DNA of 8,845 nt from DASRHY01 sp046765875. GTDB taxonomy: Bacteria > Actinomycetota > Actinomycetes > Propionibacteriales > Kribbellaceae. Location: positions 1 to 8,845 of the forward strand of contig JBKPSJ010000210.1 in NCBI GenBank assembly GCA_046765875.1, read 5' to 3'. The position numbers were made by a program, and so were the translations under genes. This document shows, one piece after another, positions 1 to 6,490 of this stretch (position 1 is the stretch's first letter; each line of letters opens with the position of its first letter). The notes beneath the pieces are model-generated. The model saw only the letters and a program-made list of their open reading frames with translations. It was not told the origin of the DNA and searched no databases.

Positions 1-129
1 CACCTGGCCCATCCGTCCGACCGCGACAGCCGCACTAGGCCGACCGAACGGTGTCTCGACTTCGACCAGGTCCGGCCCGTCGAGCAACGAGTACAGCCCC
101 GACCCGCCGATCACCCCAACAAGAGCCAT
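1..129 (-). CDS. mtnP: S-methyl-5'-thioadenosine phosphorylase, N-terminal part (runs off window)
   Basis: Reading the minus strand from ATG at 129 to the window edge gives 43 codons beginning MALVGVIGGSGLYSLLDG and continuing through VEVETPFGRPS. The IGGSGLY phosphate-binding loop (residues 7-13) and the ETPFGRPS segment (residues 25-32) are the N-terminal signature of the MTA/purine nucleoside phosphorylase family. The family cleaves 5'-methylthioadenosine with phosphate to adenine and methylthioribose-1-phosphate in cytosolic methionine salvage. The start is set by family agreement, since homologues begin one or two residues before the GVIGGSGLY strand. No strong Shine-Dalgarno lies upstream, only a G-rich GCGGG. 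A purine nucleoside phosphorylase of the same fold is possible, but GRPS-type specificity residues favour MTA. Only the first sixth of the expected protein is visible. It is transcribed away from the Moco operon. Confidence 0.85.
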   Translation of the reverse strand, partial: MALVGVIGGSGLYSLLDGPDLVEVETPFGRPSAAVAVGRMGQV

Positions 130-397
130 GCCCGCAGCCTAGGCACCCAACCCCTGCCCGCAACCTTCGAGCCCTTACGGCTCCCTCACGTCCCATCGAA
201 GTCCGCATCCTCCCACCACCTCGCATGGCCTGAATGACGTTGCGCTCGAGGCACAGCTTGACCCCGAAATTTCCGGCGACCCAGAGGGTGGTGAGGCTGT
301 CGGCGTCGATCTTCCGAAGGCTCACAGCCGCCGAGCGTCAGCGAGCAGTAATCGGTTCGGCGTCCTGGGCGGCGGTCGTCCGTGCTGTCGTGGAGAC
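130..397. other. Divergent gap between mtnP and the Moco operon
   Basis: This 268-bp stretch should hold the promoters of the leftward phosphorylase and the rightward oxidoreductase. I see no clear -35/-10 pair. A minus-strand reading from GTG 325 gives a protein-like start (SLRKIDADSLTTLWVAGNFG), but the frame then turns Arg/Gly/Cys-rich and overlaps mtnP by 95 bp. I recognise no family and do not call it a gene. It could be a small degenerate remnant. Confidence 0.5.
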
Positions 398-1573
398 ATG
401 AGGTTCCCGAGGCCGCCGACCGAGGAGTCGTTTCGCTCACCGCTGCACCACCCCCGCGTCGCCACGGTGATCGGGCGCTGGCTGGGGATCGCGGTCGTGG
501 TCTGCTTCCTCACCGGTCTGATCGGCCACCTCCACCAGGACACCCCGGCGTGGTTATCGTTGCCGACCCGGCCCGTGTGGGCGTACCGGATCACGCAGGG
601 GCTGCACGTGATCTGCGGGATGGTGGCGATCCCGCTGCTGCTGGCCAAGTTGTGGACGGTATACCCGCGGCTGTTCGCGCGATTGCCGCGCCGGCCGGTT
701 CGCGAGGCATTGCGGAGGCTGACCGAGCGCGGATCGATCGCCGTGCTGGTCGCGAGCACCGCGCTGCAACTGTTCATGGGGTTCGTGAACACGCTGCAGT
801 GGTACCCGTGGCCGTTCCCGTTCCGGCAGACCCACTACGCCCTCGCCTGGGTGATTGTGGGTGCGCTGCTGGTCCATCTGGCGGTCAAGCTGCCGCTGGT
901 CGTGGCGCACTGGCGGCAAACGCCCGACGACGACGGCGGGCAGTTGCCATCGGCAACACCGGACTCCCCGACCACGACGACGGGGTTGACCAGGCGTGGA
1001 CTGTTCCTGACCGTCGCCGGCGCCGGCACGCTGGTCGGGCTCTCGGTGGCCGGGCAGTCGGTGACGGCGCTCGGCGACGTAGCGGTCCTGGCTCCGCGAA
1101 GGCCCGGCGTCGGGCCGCAGGGTCTGCCGGTCAATCGGACCGCGCGGGCCGCCGGCGTGATCACTACCGCCAGCGCACCGACCTGGCGGCTCACCGTCGT
1201 CGGACCGCGGCCACTGTCGCTATCGCTCGACGAGCTGCGCGGGCTGCCGCAGGCCGCGGCGGAGCTGCCGATCGCCTGCGTCGAGGGCTGGAGCCAGAAC
1301 GCGCACTGGGAGGGTGTGCGGATCCGCGACCTGCTACGCCTGTGCGGAGCTGGTGACGACACTCGGCTGCGCGTGGTGTCGCTGGAGCGCAACGGGTTCT
1401 ACGGGGTGAGCGAGCTGCCGCCGGCCTTCGCCCGCGACCCTCTCACGCTCCTGGCGCTGCGGCTCAACGGCGCGGTGCTCCATCTCGATCACGGCTACCC
1501 GGCACGGATCATCGCGCCAAACCGGCCCGGCGTCCTGCAGACCAAGTGGGTACAGCACCTGGAGGTACTGTGA
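398..1573 (+). CDS. Membrane-anchored molybdopterin-dependent oxidoreductase (sulfite-oxidase fold) with N-terminal cytochrome b-like domain
   Basis: The protein is 391 residues. The N-terminal half is a membrane domain with helices near 22-44, 67-86, 112-131 and 146-170. Histidines at H70, H146 and H160 are plausible haem b ligands, as in cytochrome b561-type anchors. After a Thr/Pro-rich linker, residues 199-220 (RRGLFLTVAGAG...) form a twin-arginine-like fifth helix. Residues ~235-391 are the sulfite-oxidase/YedY-type molybdopterin domain, with QGLPVNR, PIACVEGW and APNRPGVLQTKWV motifs. Cys294 in IACVEGW is the expected molybdenum ligand. The family transfers electrons between Moco and the membrane pool; the substrate cannot be told from sequence. 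ATG at 398 follows GGAG (392-395) with a short 2-nt spacer, and the start agrees with the family's FRSPLH N-terminus. The C-terminus ends at LEVL, as in relatives. It is the first gene of a two-gene operon. Confidence 0.9.
   Translation: MRFPRPPTEESFRSPLHHPRVATVIGRWLGIAVVVCFLTGLIGHLHQDTPAWLSLPTRPVWAYRITQGLHVICGMVAIPLLLAKLWTVYPRLFARLPRRPVREALRRLTERGSIAVLVASTALQLFMGFVNTLQWYPWPFPFRQTHYALAWVIVGALLVHLAVKLPLVVAHWRQTPDDDGGQLPSATPDSPTTTTGLTRRGLFLTVAGAGTLVGLSVAGQSVTALGDVAVLAPRRPGVGPQGLPVNRTARAAGVITTASAPTWRLTVVGPRPLSLSLDELRGLPQAAAELPIACVEGWSQNAHWEGVRIRDLLRLCGAGDDTRLRVVSLERNGFYGVSELPPAFARDPLTLLALRLNGAVLHLDHGYPARIIAPNRPGVLQTKWVQHLEVL
1561..1566 (+). promoter_or_regulatory. Ribosome binding site deciding the GTG 1570 start
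   Basis: GGAGGT lies within the last codons of the oxidoreductase gene, 3 nt before GTG 1570. That GTG overlaps the upstream TGA as GTGA. The site supports translational coupling and argues against the longer reading from GTG 1546. Confidence 0.75.
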
Positions 1574-2052
1574 CCAGACTCCTGCTCGGGATCGCGGGTG
1601 TCACCACGATCCTGTACGGCGTACGGCTGCTGCTGATCGAGCTGAGTGCCGACGCGCTGCTGCGACTGCCGCTGTGGCTCGGCGGCGCGATCCTCGCCGA
1701 CGACCTGGTCATCATCCCGCTCACACTGACCGCCGGCGGCCTGCTCACCCGTTGGGCCCGATCAGGTCCCGACGGCAAGGAACTGGCCCTGGTCCGCACA
1801 GCCCTGCTCTACGTCGGAATCACCACGCTGATCGCGATGCCGCTGATACTCCGGCAGGGACACGGGGCCAACCCAACCTCACTGTCCCGCGACTACCGAC
1901 AGGACTGGCTACTGCTCGAAGCACTGATCGTGACCGTCGCGCTGGCTGGCCTGATGATGCGACGACTCACCCACGGCCGTCGTGCTCGCGCCAGCCGATC
2001 TGGCGCACCCGACCACCTGCACCCACGGGCAATCGACGACGAACCCAGGTGA
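1570..2052 (+). CDS. Four-helix integral membrane protein, partner of the Moco oxidoreductase
   Basis: The 160-residue product starts MTRLLLGIAGVTTILYG. Hydrophobic segments lie near 4-22, 35-60, 75-95 and 112-130, followed by a basic, probably cytoplasmic tail rich in Arg, His and Pro. I recognise no named family. A GADxLLRLPLWLxGG-like segment (27-40) and the acidic pair D44-D45 in helix 2 are the most distinctive points. Its start overlaps the oxidoreductase stop by 4 nt and has its own GGAGGT. The two proteins are therefore almost certainly co-translated, and this one may be a membrane partner or assembly factor of the Moco enzyme (inference). An alternative in-frame GTG at 1546 would add eight residues without a Shine-Dalgarno. 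Confidence 0.8.
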   Translation: MTRLLLGIAGVTTILYGVRLLLIELSADALLRLPLWLGGAILADDLVIIPLTLTAGGLLTRWARSGPDGKELALVRTALLYVGITTLIAMPLILRQGHGANPTSLSRDYRQDWLLLEALIVTVALAGLMMRRLTHGRRARASRSGAPDHLHPRAIDDEPR

Positions 2053-2191
2053 TCACGTCGACTGTCATCGTCGACCCTCGGCGCGCCTGACGACGGGGCA
2101 GGCAACGCAGCCGAATGCCGGCAAGCTCATTGTCTGCATAGCTGGGTGGTCGTCCCTCGACGCGGCCGCCGCAGTGACCCCTGCAACTCCC
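2053..2191. other. Convergent intergenic gap
   Basis: This 139-bp stretch separates the end of the rightward membrane-protein gene from the 3' end of the leftward LuxR pseudogene. A terminator is expected, but I see only weak short dyads, such as GTCGAC repeated at about 2057-2075, and no convincing stem. Confidence 0.4.
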
Positions 2192-3816
2192 TCAGTTTCG
2201 GGTGGGGTGCAGGGTGGCGTAGCGGGCGGCCTCGGCGCGGCTGCGGAGTCCGAGCCTTGTCAGGATGCTGCTCACGTGATTGCCGCCGGTCTTGGGGCTG
2301 ATGAACAGGCGCTGTCCGATCTCGGCGTTGGTCAGGCCCTGGGCGACAAGCCGGATCACCTGCCATTCTCGCTGTGTGAGCTCGCCGACACCCTTGGTCC
2401 CGACGCGGCTTCTGTCGCCCAGGCTGCGCAAGAGGGCTGCGGCCGCGTGGGCTCCGCTGGCCGCGCCCACGGCTTCGAAGGCTGCAAGCGCGGCGCGACC
2501 CTCGGCGCGGGCGACGTCGGGGGCCGTCGGCGCGGCGAGTCGTGCCAGCCCCAGATGTGCCTCGGCTCCTTCCACCGAGCCGTGCACGCCTGCGAGTTCG
2601 TCGAGCGCGGCCTCGAAGTGCTAGGTGGCCAGCCCCCGCTCGGAACCGGCCAGCCTCAGATGCGCCGCGGTGATCTCGGCGCGAGCGCGGGCGCGCGCAC
2701 GGTCGGTGGTGTCGACGAGCCGTCGAAGCCGGTCGAGCGCATCGGAGGCCGCAGCGATGTCGTCTCGGGCGAGCAGCGATTCGGCCAGCACCGCCAGCGC
2801 GGAGATCCGCATCAGCACGTCACCGGCGATCCGGCGGCCGACCCGACTGGCGCACGAGGCCGCGACCCCGGCCTCGCCGCGGGCAAGTGCCAACCGGGCG
2901 CGCGCAAGCAACGTCTCGGCGTCCTCATCGACTCCGAGGACGGACTCTGCTTCCTCGAGGCGCCCTTGAAGCACGAGTAACTCGGCCAGCTTCGCTGCCG
3001 GTGGAACACACCGGGCCGCATGCCCGGTCTCATGTAGACCGACGACCGCTGCGCGAAGCTGCTGCTCCGCGCCACCGAAGTCACCCTGGATCGCTTCGGT
3101 CTCCGCACAGGTCGCGCAGAATCCCATGATCGCGGGATACCCGCGCCTTTCGACAAACCCCTCCACGGCGCTTATCCAACGACCCAGTCGCTGCACATCC
3201 CCGGTCAGTTCCGTGGCGAGGACCAGATCGCAGCACGCCTCGCTGACCATCCGCAGCCGCGCGGTCGCACCGGACGTCGCGACCGCCATCGCGACGTCGA
3301 AGCAGCCCAGGCCCTCACCGAACTCGCCCTGACGGATGCGCGCCAGACCCAGACGCGTCAGACCGACGATCTCCAGATAACGGTCGCCGACGGCACGCGC
3401 GGTCTCCACGGCATCGCGCGCATGGAGTGCCTGACCTTTCGGCGCGGGGTCGGCGACTGCTCGCGCCAGCTCGAGCCACCGGTCAGACGCCGCTGTCGCG
3501 AGCAACTCCGCGCTTGCCAGCCATCCCGCCGCGGCGACAATGTTACCGAGAGCCTGGCACTCGCGCGCGAACCACGCGCACGGCCGACGCGCGGTCTCAG
3601 TGTCGCCGCCGTCACCCGCTGCATTCGCCGCCAGCTCCCATGCGGCGATCGCTTCCTCGACGCGACCCGACCACCACAGATCCTCGGCCAGAGCCTCCGG
3701 CGGATCCGATCCGGACCCTTCAAGTCCGCCAGACGCAACCTCCGCCACTGACGAATAGCGTCACCGACGCCGGCGTACAACGCTCCCTCATCGAGCGGTA
3801 CACCTGTGATCCGCAT
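2192..3816 (-). pseudogene. LuxR-type transcriptional regulator with TPR-like body, broken by a 5-bp duplication and an amber stop
   Basis: Joined, the pieces give about 539 residues, the usual size for this actinobacterial family of TPR-rich regulators with a C-terminal LuxR helix-turn-helix. Piece 1 (3816 to ~3714) starts at ATG 3816 and reads LDEGALYAGVGDAIRQW. Piece 2 (~3708 to 2624) holds the helical-repeat body (ALAEDLWWSGRVEEAI onward). Piece 3 (2620 to 2192) holds the DNA-binding domain (LTQREWQVIRLVAQG ... LRSRAEAARYA). The frame change between pieces 1 and 2 is explained by the tandem ATCCG copies at 3704-3713; removing one gives an uninterrupted LKGPDPPEALAEDLWW. Pieces 2 and 3 share a frame and are separated only by TAG at 2623-2621, flanked by LAT and HFEAALDEL. 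The recognition helix reads SPKTGGNHV where the family has Val after KT. No AAA domain is present. Residual function of piece 2 or 3 is possible but unlikely. Confidence 0.85.
3704..3713. repeat. 5-bp tandem duplication (ATCCG x2) causing the LuxR frameshift
   Basis: Two adjacent ATCCG units (CGGAT on the coding strand) sit exactly where the regulator's frame changes. Deleting one unit restores a continuous, family-like reading frame, so this is probably a slippage insertion. Confidence 0.75.
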
Positions 3817-3926
3817 GCATCGCGCCCTGCGCGGCCGCCGACCTCCACAGCCACACCCGCGCAGATCATGCAGATCGAGGCGAACTGATCGAGCACCATC
3901 TGCACGCGTTTATGCGCCCTTGAGAG

Positions 3927-3963
3927 CCAACGCCGAGCCCGACCAGGTCGGGCTCGGCGTTGG
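3927..3963. repeat. 37-nt perfect palindrome (18-bp arms, 1-nt centre) at the IS110 fragment's breakpoint
   Basis: The left arm CCAACGCCGAGCCCGACC (3927-3944) is the exact reverse complement of 3946-3963, with A3945 at the centre. The right arm encodes LPNAEPDL of the IS110 transposase on the minus strand; recognisable transposase sequence ends at the centre. As RNA it would form a very stable hairpin, but neither side has a U tract. I read it as an inverted duplication at a breakpoint rather than a primary terminator, although it could act as one. Confidence 0.85.
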
Positions 3964-4051
3964 GCAGCGCACGATCGATGAGCCGCCGACCGCGGTGATC
4001 CAGCGCAACCGCGTGGCAGGTCTCGCGGACGACGTCGATGCCGCAGAACAC
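3945..4051 (-). pseudogene. IS110-family transposase, 5' fragment
   Basis: From GTG 4051 the minus strand reads FCGIDVVRETCHAVALDH, then GRRLIDRALPNAEPDL. This is the N-terminus of the RuvC-like DEDD domain of IS110 transposases, and D6 in GID is the first catalytic Asp. About 36 of the ~350-400 expected residues remain. Similarity stops at the centre of the palindrome, after which the frame is unrelated to the stop at 3866. The 4052-4149 stretch upstream could be the element's non-coding left end, but I cannot fix its terminus. The fragment cannot be active. It probably marks an old insertion later cut by a rearrangement. Confidence 0.75.
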
Positions 4052-4149
4052 GTCGAACTCCGCCGCGACAGGTCAGTGGGCGGGACTCGTCGGGGGCGGA
4101 CATCGCCGCCCGCGGGCCTCCATTACGACCGGTCCGCGAGACGCCCAGG

Positions 4150-4533
4150 TTAGTCGGTGGCTTGGGCGTGCTGGCGGTACTGGCCGGGGGCTTGACCGGT
4201 CGTGCGCTTGAAGGCGCGGGCGAACGCGAACTCGGACGCGTAGCCGACGCGCTGGGCGATCTGGCGCAGCGTGGCCGGTTCTTCGCGGAGCATGCGGGCA
4301 GCAAGGGCCATCCGCCAGGCGGTGACGTAGGCCATCGGCGACTAGCCTGTCAGTGCGGTGAGCCGGCGGCTGAACGTGGCCCGGGGCATGCCCACAGCGC
4401 GAGCGAGAGCGTCAAGGGTCCAAGGGCGCGCGGGGTCGTCATGCACGAGAGCGAGGGCAGCACCGACAGTTGGGTCGAACAGTGCGCGCCCCCACCCGGT
4501 CTCTTCGTGATGCGTGGCGAACCAGGCGCGCAG
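4150..4533 (-). pseudogene. AraC-family transcriptional regulator, C-terminal part with in-frame amber codon
   Basis: Reading leftward from about 4533, LLRAWFA is followed by TGWGRALFDPTVGAALALVH and the two AraC helix-turn-helix motifs. The first is WTLDALARAVGMPRATFSRR. The second is LRQIAQRVGYASEFAFARAF, followed by KRTTGQAPGQYR. The frame ends at TAA 4152-4150. A TAG at 4344-4342 interrupts the frame between LTALTG and SPMAYVTAWRM, where relatives carry Glu or a similar residue (GAG to TAG would do it). The N-terminal cupin/ligand-binding half, roughly 180 residues, is missing: the reading breaks at ~4530, where the opposite strand becomes a drug-exporter gene. Such regulators usually sit divergent from the transporter they control, so a deletion across the shared promoter region explains the arrangement. 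The two HTHs are no longer made as one protein. Confidence 0.82.
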
Positions 4534-5577
4534 CAAGGCGCTGGGCATCTGGGCTCGCTCGGCGGGATCGGCGGCACCGCCGGCTGGCTGATCGGCGGGC
4601 CGCTGACCGACTTCAGCTGGTCGTGGATCTTCTTCCTCAACGTTCCGATCGGCACGGTCGCGCTGCTGCTCGCGCCCCGCCTGCTGCGCGAGAGCCGCGG
4701 TAGCGCCGCCCGGCACGGCTACGACCCGTTAGGCGCGCTGACGGTCACCGCCTCGCTCGGCCTGCTCGTCTACGCCCTCGTCGATGCACCCCAGGTCGGG
4801 TGGAGCGACGTCCGAACTGTCGCCCTGCTCACCGGCTCGGCGGTACTGATGGCACTGTTCGCCCTCATCGAGACCCGCACCACGTCCCCGCTGCTGCCGC
4901 TGCGGTTCCTGCGCTCGCGTACGCTCGCGGGGGCGAACGCAGTGATGCTCCTCTTCTCGACGGTCGCGTTCGGGATGCCGTTCCTGCTCACCCTCTACTC
5001 CCAGCAGGTGCTCGGCTACTCGCCGGTTGGGTTCGGCCTCACCTCGATCGTCTCCCGGTCGGCGCCGCGGCCGGCGCCATCACCGGCCAGGGGCTGGTGC
5101 TCAAGACCGGGGTTCCGCCCGGTGGCCCTGACCGGCCTGCTCCTGCTCGGGCTCGGCTGCCTCTACCTGACCCAGGTCTCGGTCGACGGCACCTACTTCG
5201 GCGACGTCTTCCTCGGCCTGCTGCTGTGCGGTACGGGCGTCGGATTCACGTTCGTGACTGTCTCGATCGCCGCGCTCGCCGGCGTGCCCGAGCACCAGGC
5301 GGGACTCGCCTCGGGTCTCAACAACACGTCGTTCCAGATCGGCGCCGCGCTCGGCACGGCCATCGTCTCGACCGTCGCGGTCACCCGGACGACCGATGTG
5401 ATCGCTGCCGGCGGCGAACAGACGCTCGCACTCACCGAGGGCTTCCAGAGCGGCTTCGCGGCCTGCATCGCGCTGGCAGCCGCGGGCGCACTGGTGACAC
5501 TAGCGACACTCGGCCGCAGCCGGTCCGTCCCCGGAGTCGAAATGCTCGAGCCCATCCCGGAGCCGGCGGACGATTGA
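4529..5577 (+). pseudogene. DHA2-type MFS drug exporter, 5'-truncated and frameshifted
   Basis: The sequence begins abruptly at RSKALGIW (4529-4552) and changes frame to GSLGGIGGTAGWLIGGPLTD. One G is missing from the run at 4551-4553. The GxxGG motif of helix 5 and WIFFLNVPIG of helix 6 follow, so the first ~4 of 14 helices (about 130 residues) are gone. From FGLTSIVS (to 5055) the frame again needs a missing C to read PVGAAAGAITGQGLVLKTG. An extra C near 5115 then restores the frame into RPVALTGLLLLGLG. Downstream helices and the end (EPIPEPADD, TGA 5575-5577) look intact. An open frame continues left through 4162, but that part is only antisense to the AraC remnant. The family exports drugs by proton antiport; this copy cannot form a complete transporter. 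Confidence 0.85.
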
Positions 5578-5588
5578 GCGCGCTGTTC

Positions 5589-5699
5589 CAGCGACCGGGC
5601 GAGCCGCAACATCGACCCGGACCAGCCGTTCAGCAGCCAGGCGAAGGTCTCCTCGTCCCCGGCCCGCAGAGCGGCGACGAGGACGTCGTCGGCCGGCAC
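5589..5699 (-). pseudogene. ECF-type sigma-70 factor, N-terminal fragment
   Basis: From GTG 5699 (G-rich GGGGGTGG just upstream) the frame reads PADDVLVAALRAGDEETFAW, then LLNGWSGSMLRLARSL. This is the start of region 2 of actinobacterial ECF sigma factors (LVAALRAGDE-F-L---W---MLR-AR). After ~37 residues the similarity ends, about 12 bp from the stop of the convergent MFS pseudogene. The rest of regions 2 and 4 (about 130 or more residues) is absent. It lies downstream of the flavodoxin-like gene on the same strand, 47 bp from its stop. The fragment is short, so the family call rests on one motif block. Confidence 0.65.
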
Positions 5700-5746
5700 A
5701 ACCACCCCCACAAGCCGACGGTACAACCGAAGAGTCAGCAGCACGG

Positions 5747-6451
5747 TCAGCGGTACTCCGGGTTCTCGAAGTCGAAACGGCAGCCGGCGTCCCACTGCGA
5801 CCGCTGGTTGCCGTGTGCCGGCACACCGCCGGCGTCCTTCAGCATCCGGGCCAGGTGCAGCAGGTTCCAGGTCATGAACGTGGTGTTGCGGTTGGTGAAG
5901 TCGTTTTCCGGGCCGCCGGAGCCCTCGTCCAGGTACGACGGTCCGGGCCCGGCCTCGCCGATCCATCCGGCGTCGGCCTGTGGCGGGATCGTGTAGCCGA
6001 GGTGCTGCAGCGAGTACAGGATGTTCATGGCGCAGTGTTTGACGCCGTCCTCGTTGCCGGTGATCAGGCAGCCGCCGACTCGGCCGTAGTAGGCGTACTG
6101 CCCGTGTTCGTTCAAGATCGACGAGTTGCCGTACAGCCGCTCGATCACCTGCTTGGTCACCGAGCTGTTGTCGCCGAGCCAGATCGGTCCGGCGATGACC
6201 AGGATGTCGGCCGCCATCACCTTCTCCTGGATGGCCGGCCAGGCGTCGGTCTCCCAGCCGTGCTCGGTCATGTCCGGCCAAACCCCGGTGGCAATGTCGT
6301 GGTCGACGGCCCGGAGCACCTCGACCTCGACGCCCTGCTTGTCCATGATCTGGCGGCTGACGTCGACCAGGCCTTCGGTGTTGCTGCGCTCCGGCGAGCG
6401 CTTCAATGTGCAGTTGATGAATAGCGCGCGGAGGTCGTCGTAGTCGGGCAT
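5747..6451 (-). CDS. Flavodoxin-fold NAD(P)H-dependent FMN oxidoreductase-like protein
   Basis: The 234-residue protein has a Rossmann-like flavodoxin fold. Strand 1 and the phosphate-binding loop are at 8-28 (ALFINCTLKRSPERSNTEGL), and the second flavin-contact region is AGPIWLGDNSSVTKQVIERL (87-106). GGCLITGNEDG (126-136) follows, typical of NADPH-dependent FMN reductase/multimeric flavodoxin proteins. It has no signal peptide or helix, so it is cytosolic. The likely role is flavin-mediated electron transfer between NAD(P)H and a partner; the partner is inferred from context to be the Rieske-ThDP protein, whose gene ends 39 bp upstream on the same strand. ATG 6451 follows AGGAG (6465-6461) at 9 nt. 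It is somewhat longer than minimal members (~180-200), with a C-terminal extension holding NRNTTFMTWNLLHLARML. It appears intact. Confidence 0.85.
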   Translation of the reverse strand: MPDYDDLRALFINCTLKRSPERSNTEGLVDVSRQIMDKQGVEVEVLRAVDHDIATGVWPDMTEHGWETDAWPAIQEKVMAADILVIAGPIWLGDNSSVTKQVIERLYGNSSILNEHGQYAYYGRVGGCLITGNEDGVKHCAMNILYSLQHLGYTIPPQADAGWIGEAGPGPSYLDEGSGGPENDFTNRNTTFMTWNLLHLARMLKDAGGVPAHGNQRSQWDAGCRFDFENPEYR

Positions 6452-6466
6452 TTGCAGGTTCTCCTA

Positions 6467-6486
6467 GGTATGAAAGGGTATGAAAG
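6467..6486. repeat. 10-bp perfect tandem repeat in the operon spacer
   Basis: GGTATGAAAG occurs twice back-to-back, filling half of the 39-bp spacer between the ThDP gene's stop and the flavodoxin gene's Shine-Dalgarno. The period is one DNA helical turn. It could be a protein or RNA regulatory site, or simply slippage. Confidence 0.7.
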
Positions 6487-6490
6487 CCGG

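Noticed and set aside
35..325. A 96-residue minus-strand frame starting SLRKIDADSLTTLW
   Set aside because: The first ~30 residues look protein-like, but the frame then runs 95 bp into the phosphorylase gene out of frame and turns Arg/Gly/Cys-rich. I match it to no family.
1546..1569. Longer N-terminus for the four-helix membrane protein from GTG 1546
   Set aside because: GTG 1570 is placed correctly after GGAGGT and overlaps the upstream stop. The extra eight residues have no supporting ribosome binding site.
1982..2980. A 332-residue plus-strand open frame, and others over 2280-3888
   Set aside because: They are antisense to the LuxR-type regulator, with biased low-complexity composition and no recognisable motif.
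3927..3963. The palindrome as a simple intrinsic terminator
   Set aside because: There is no U tract on either side, the centre is a single base, and one arm is transposase coding sequence. A breakpoint duplication fits better, though transcription could still stop here.
4162..4528. A long open frame extending the exporter's N-terminus leftward to 4162
   Set aside because: This part is Gly/Ala/Arg-rich without membrane segments and is exactly antisense to the AraC helix-turn-helix domains. It is a shadow of the regulator on the other strand.
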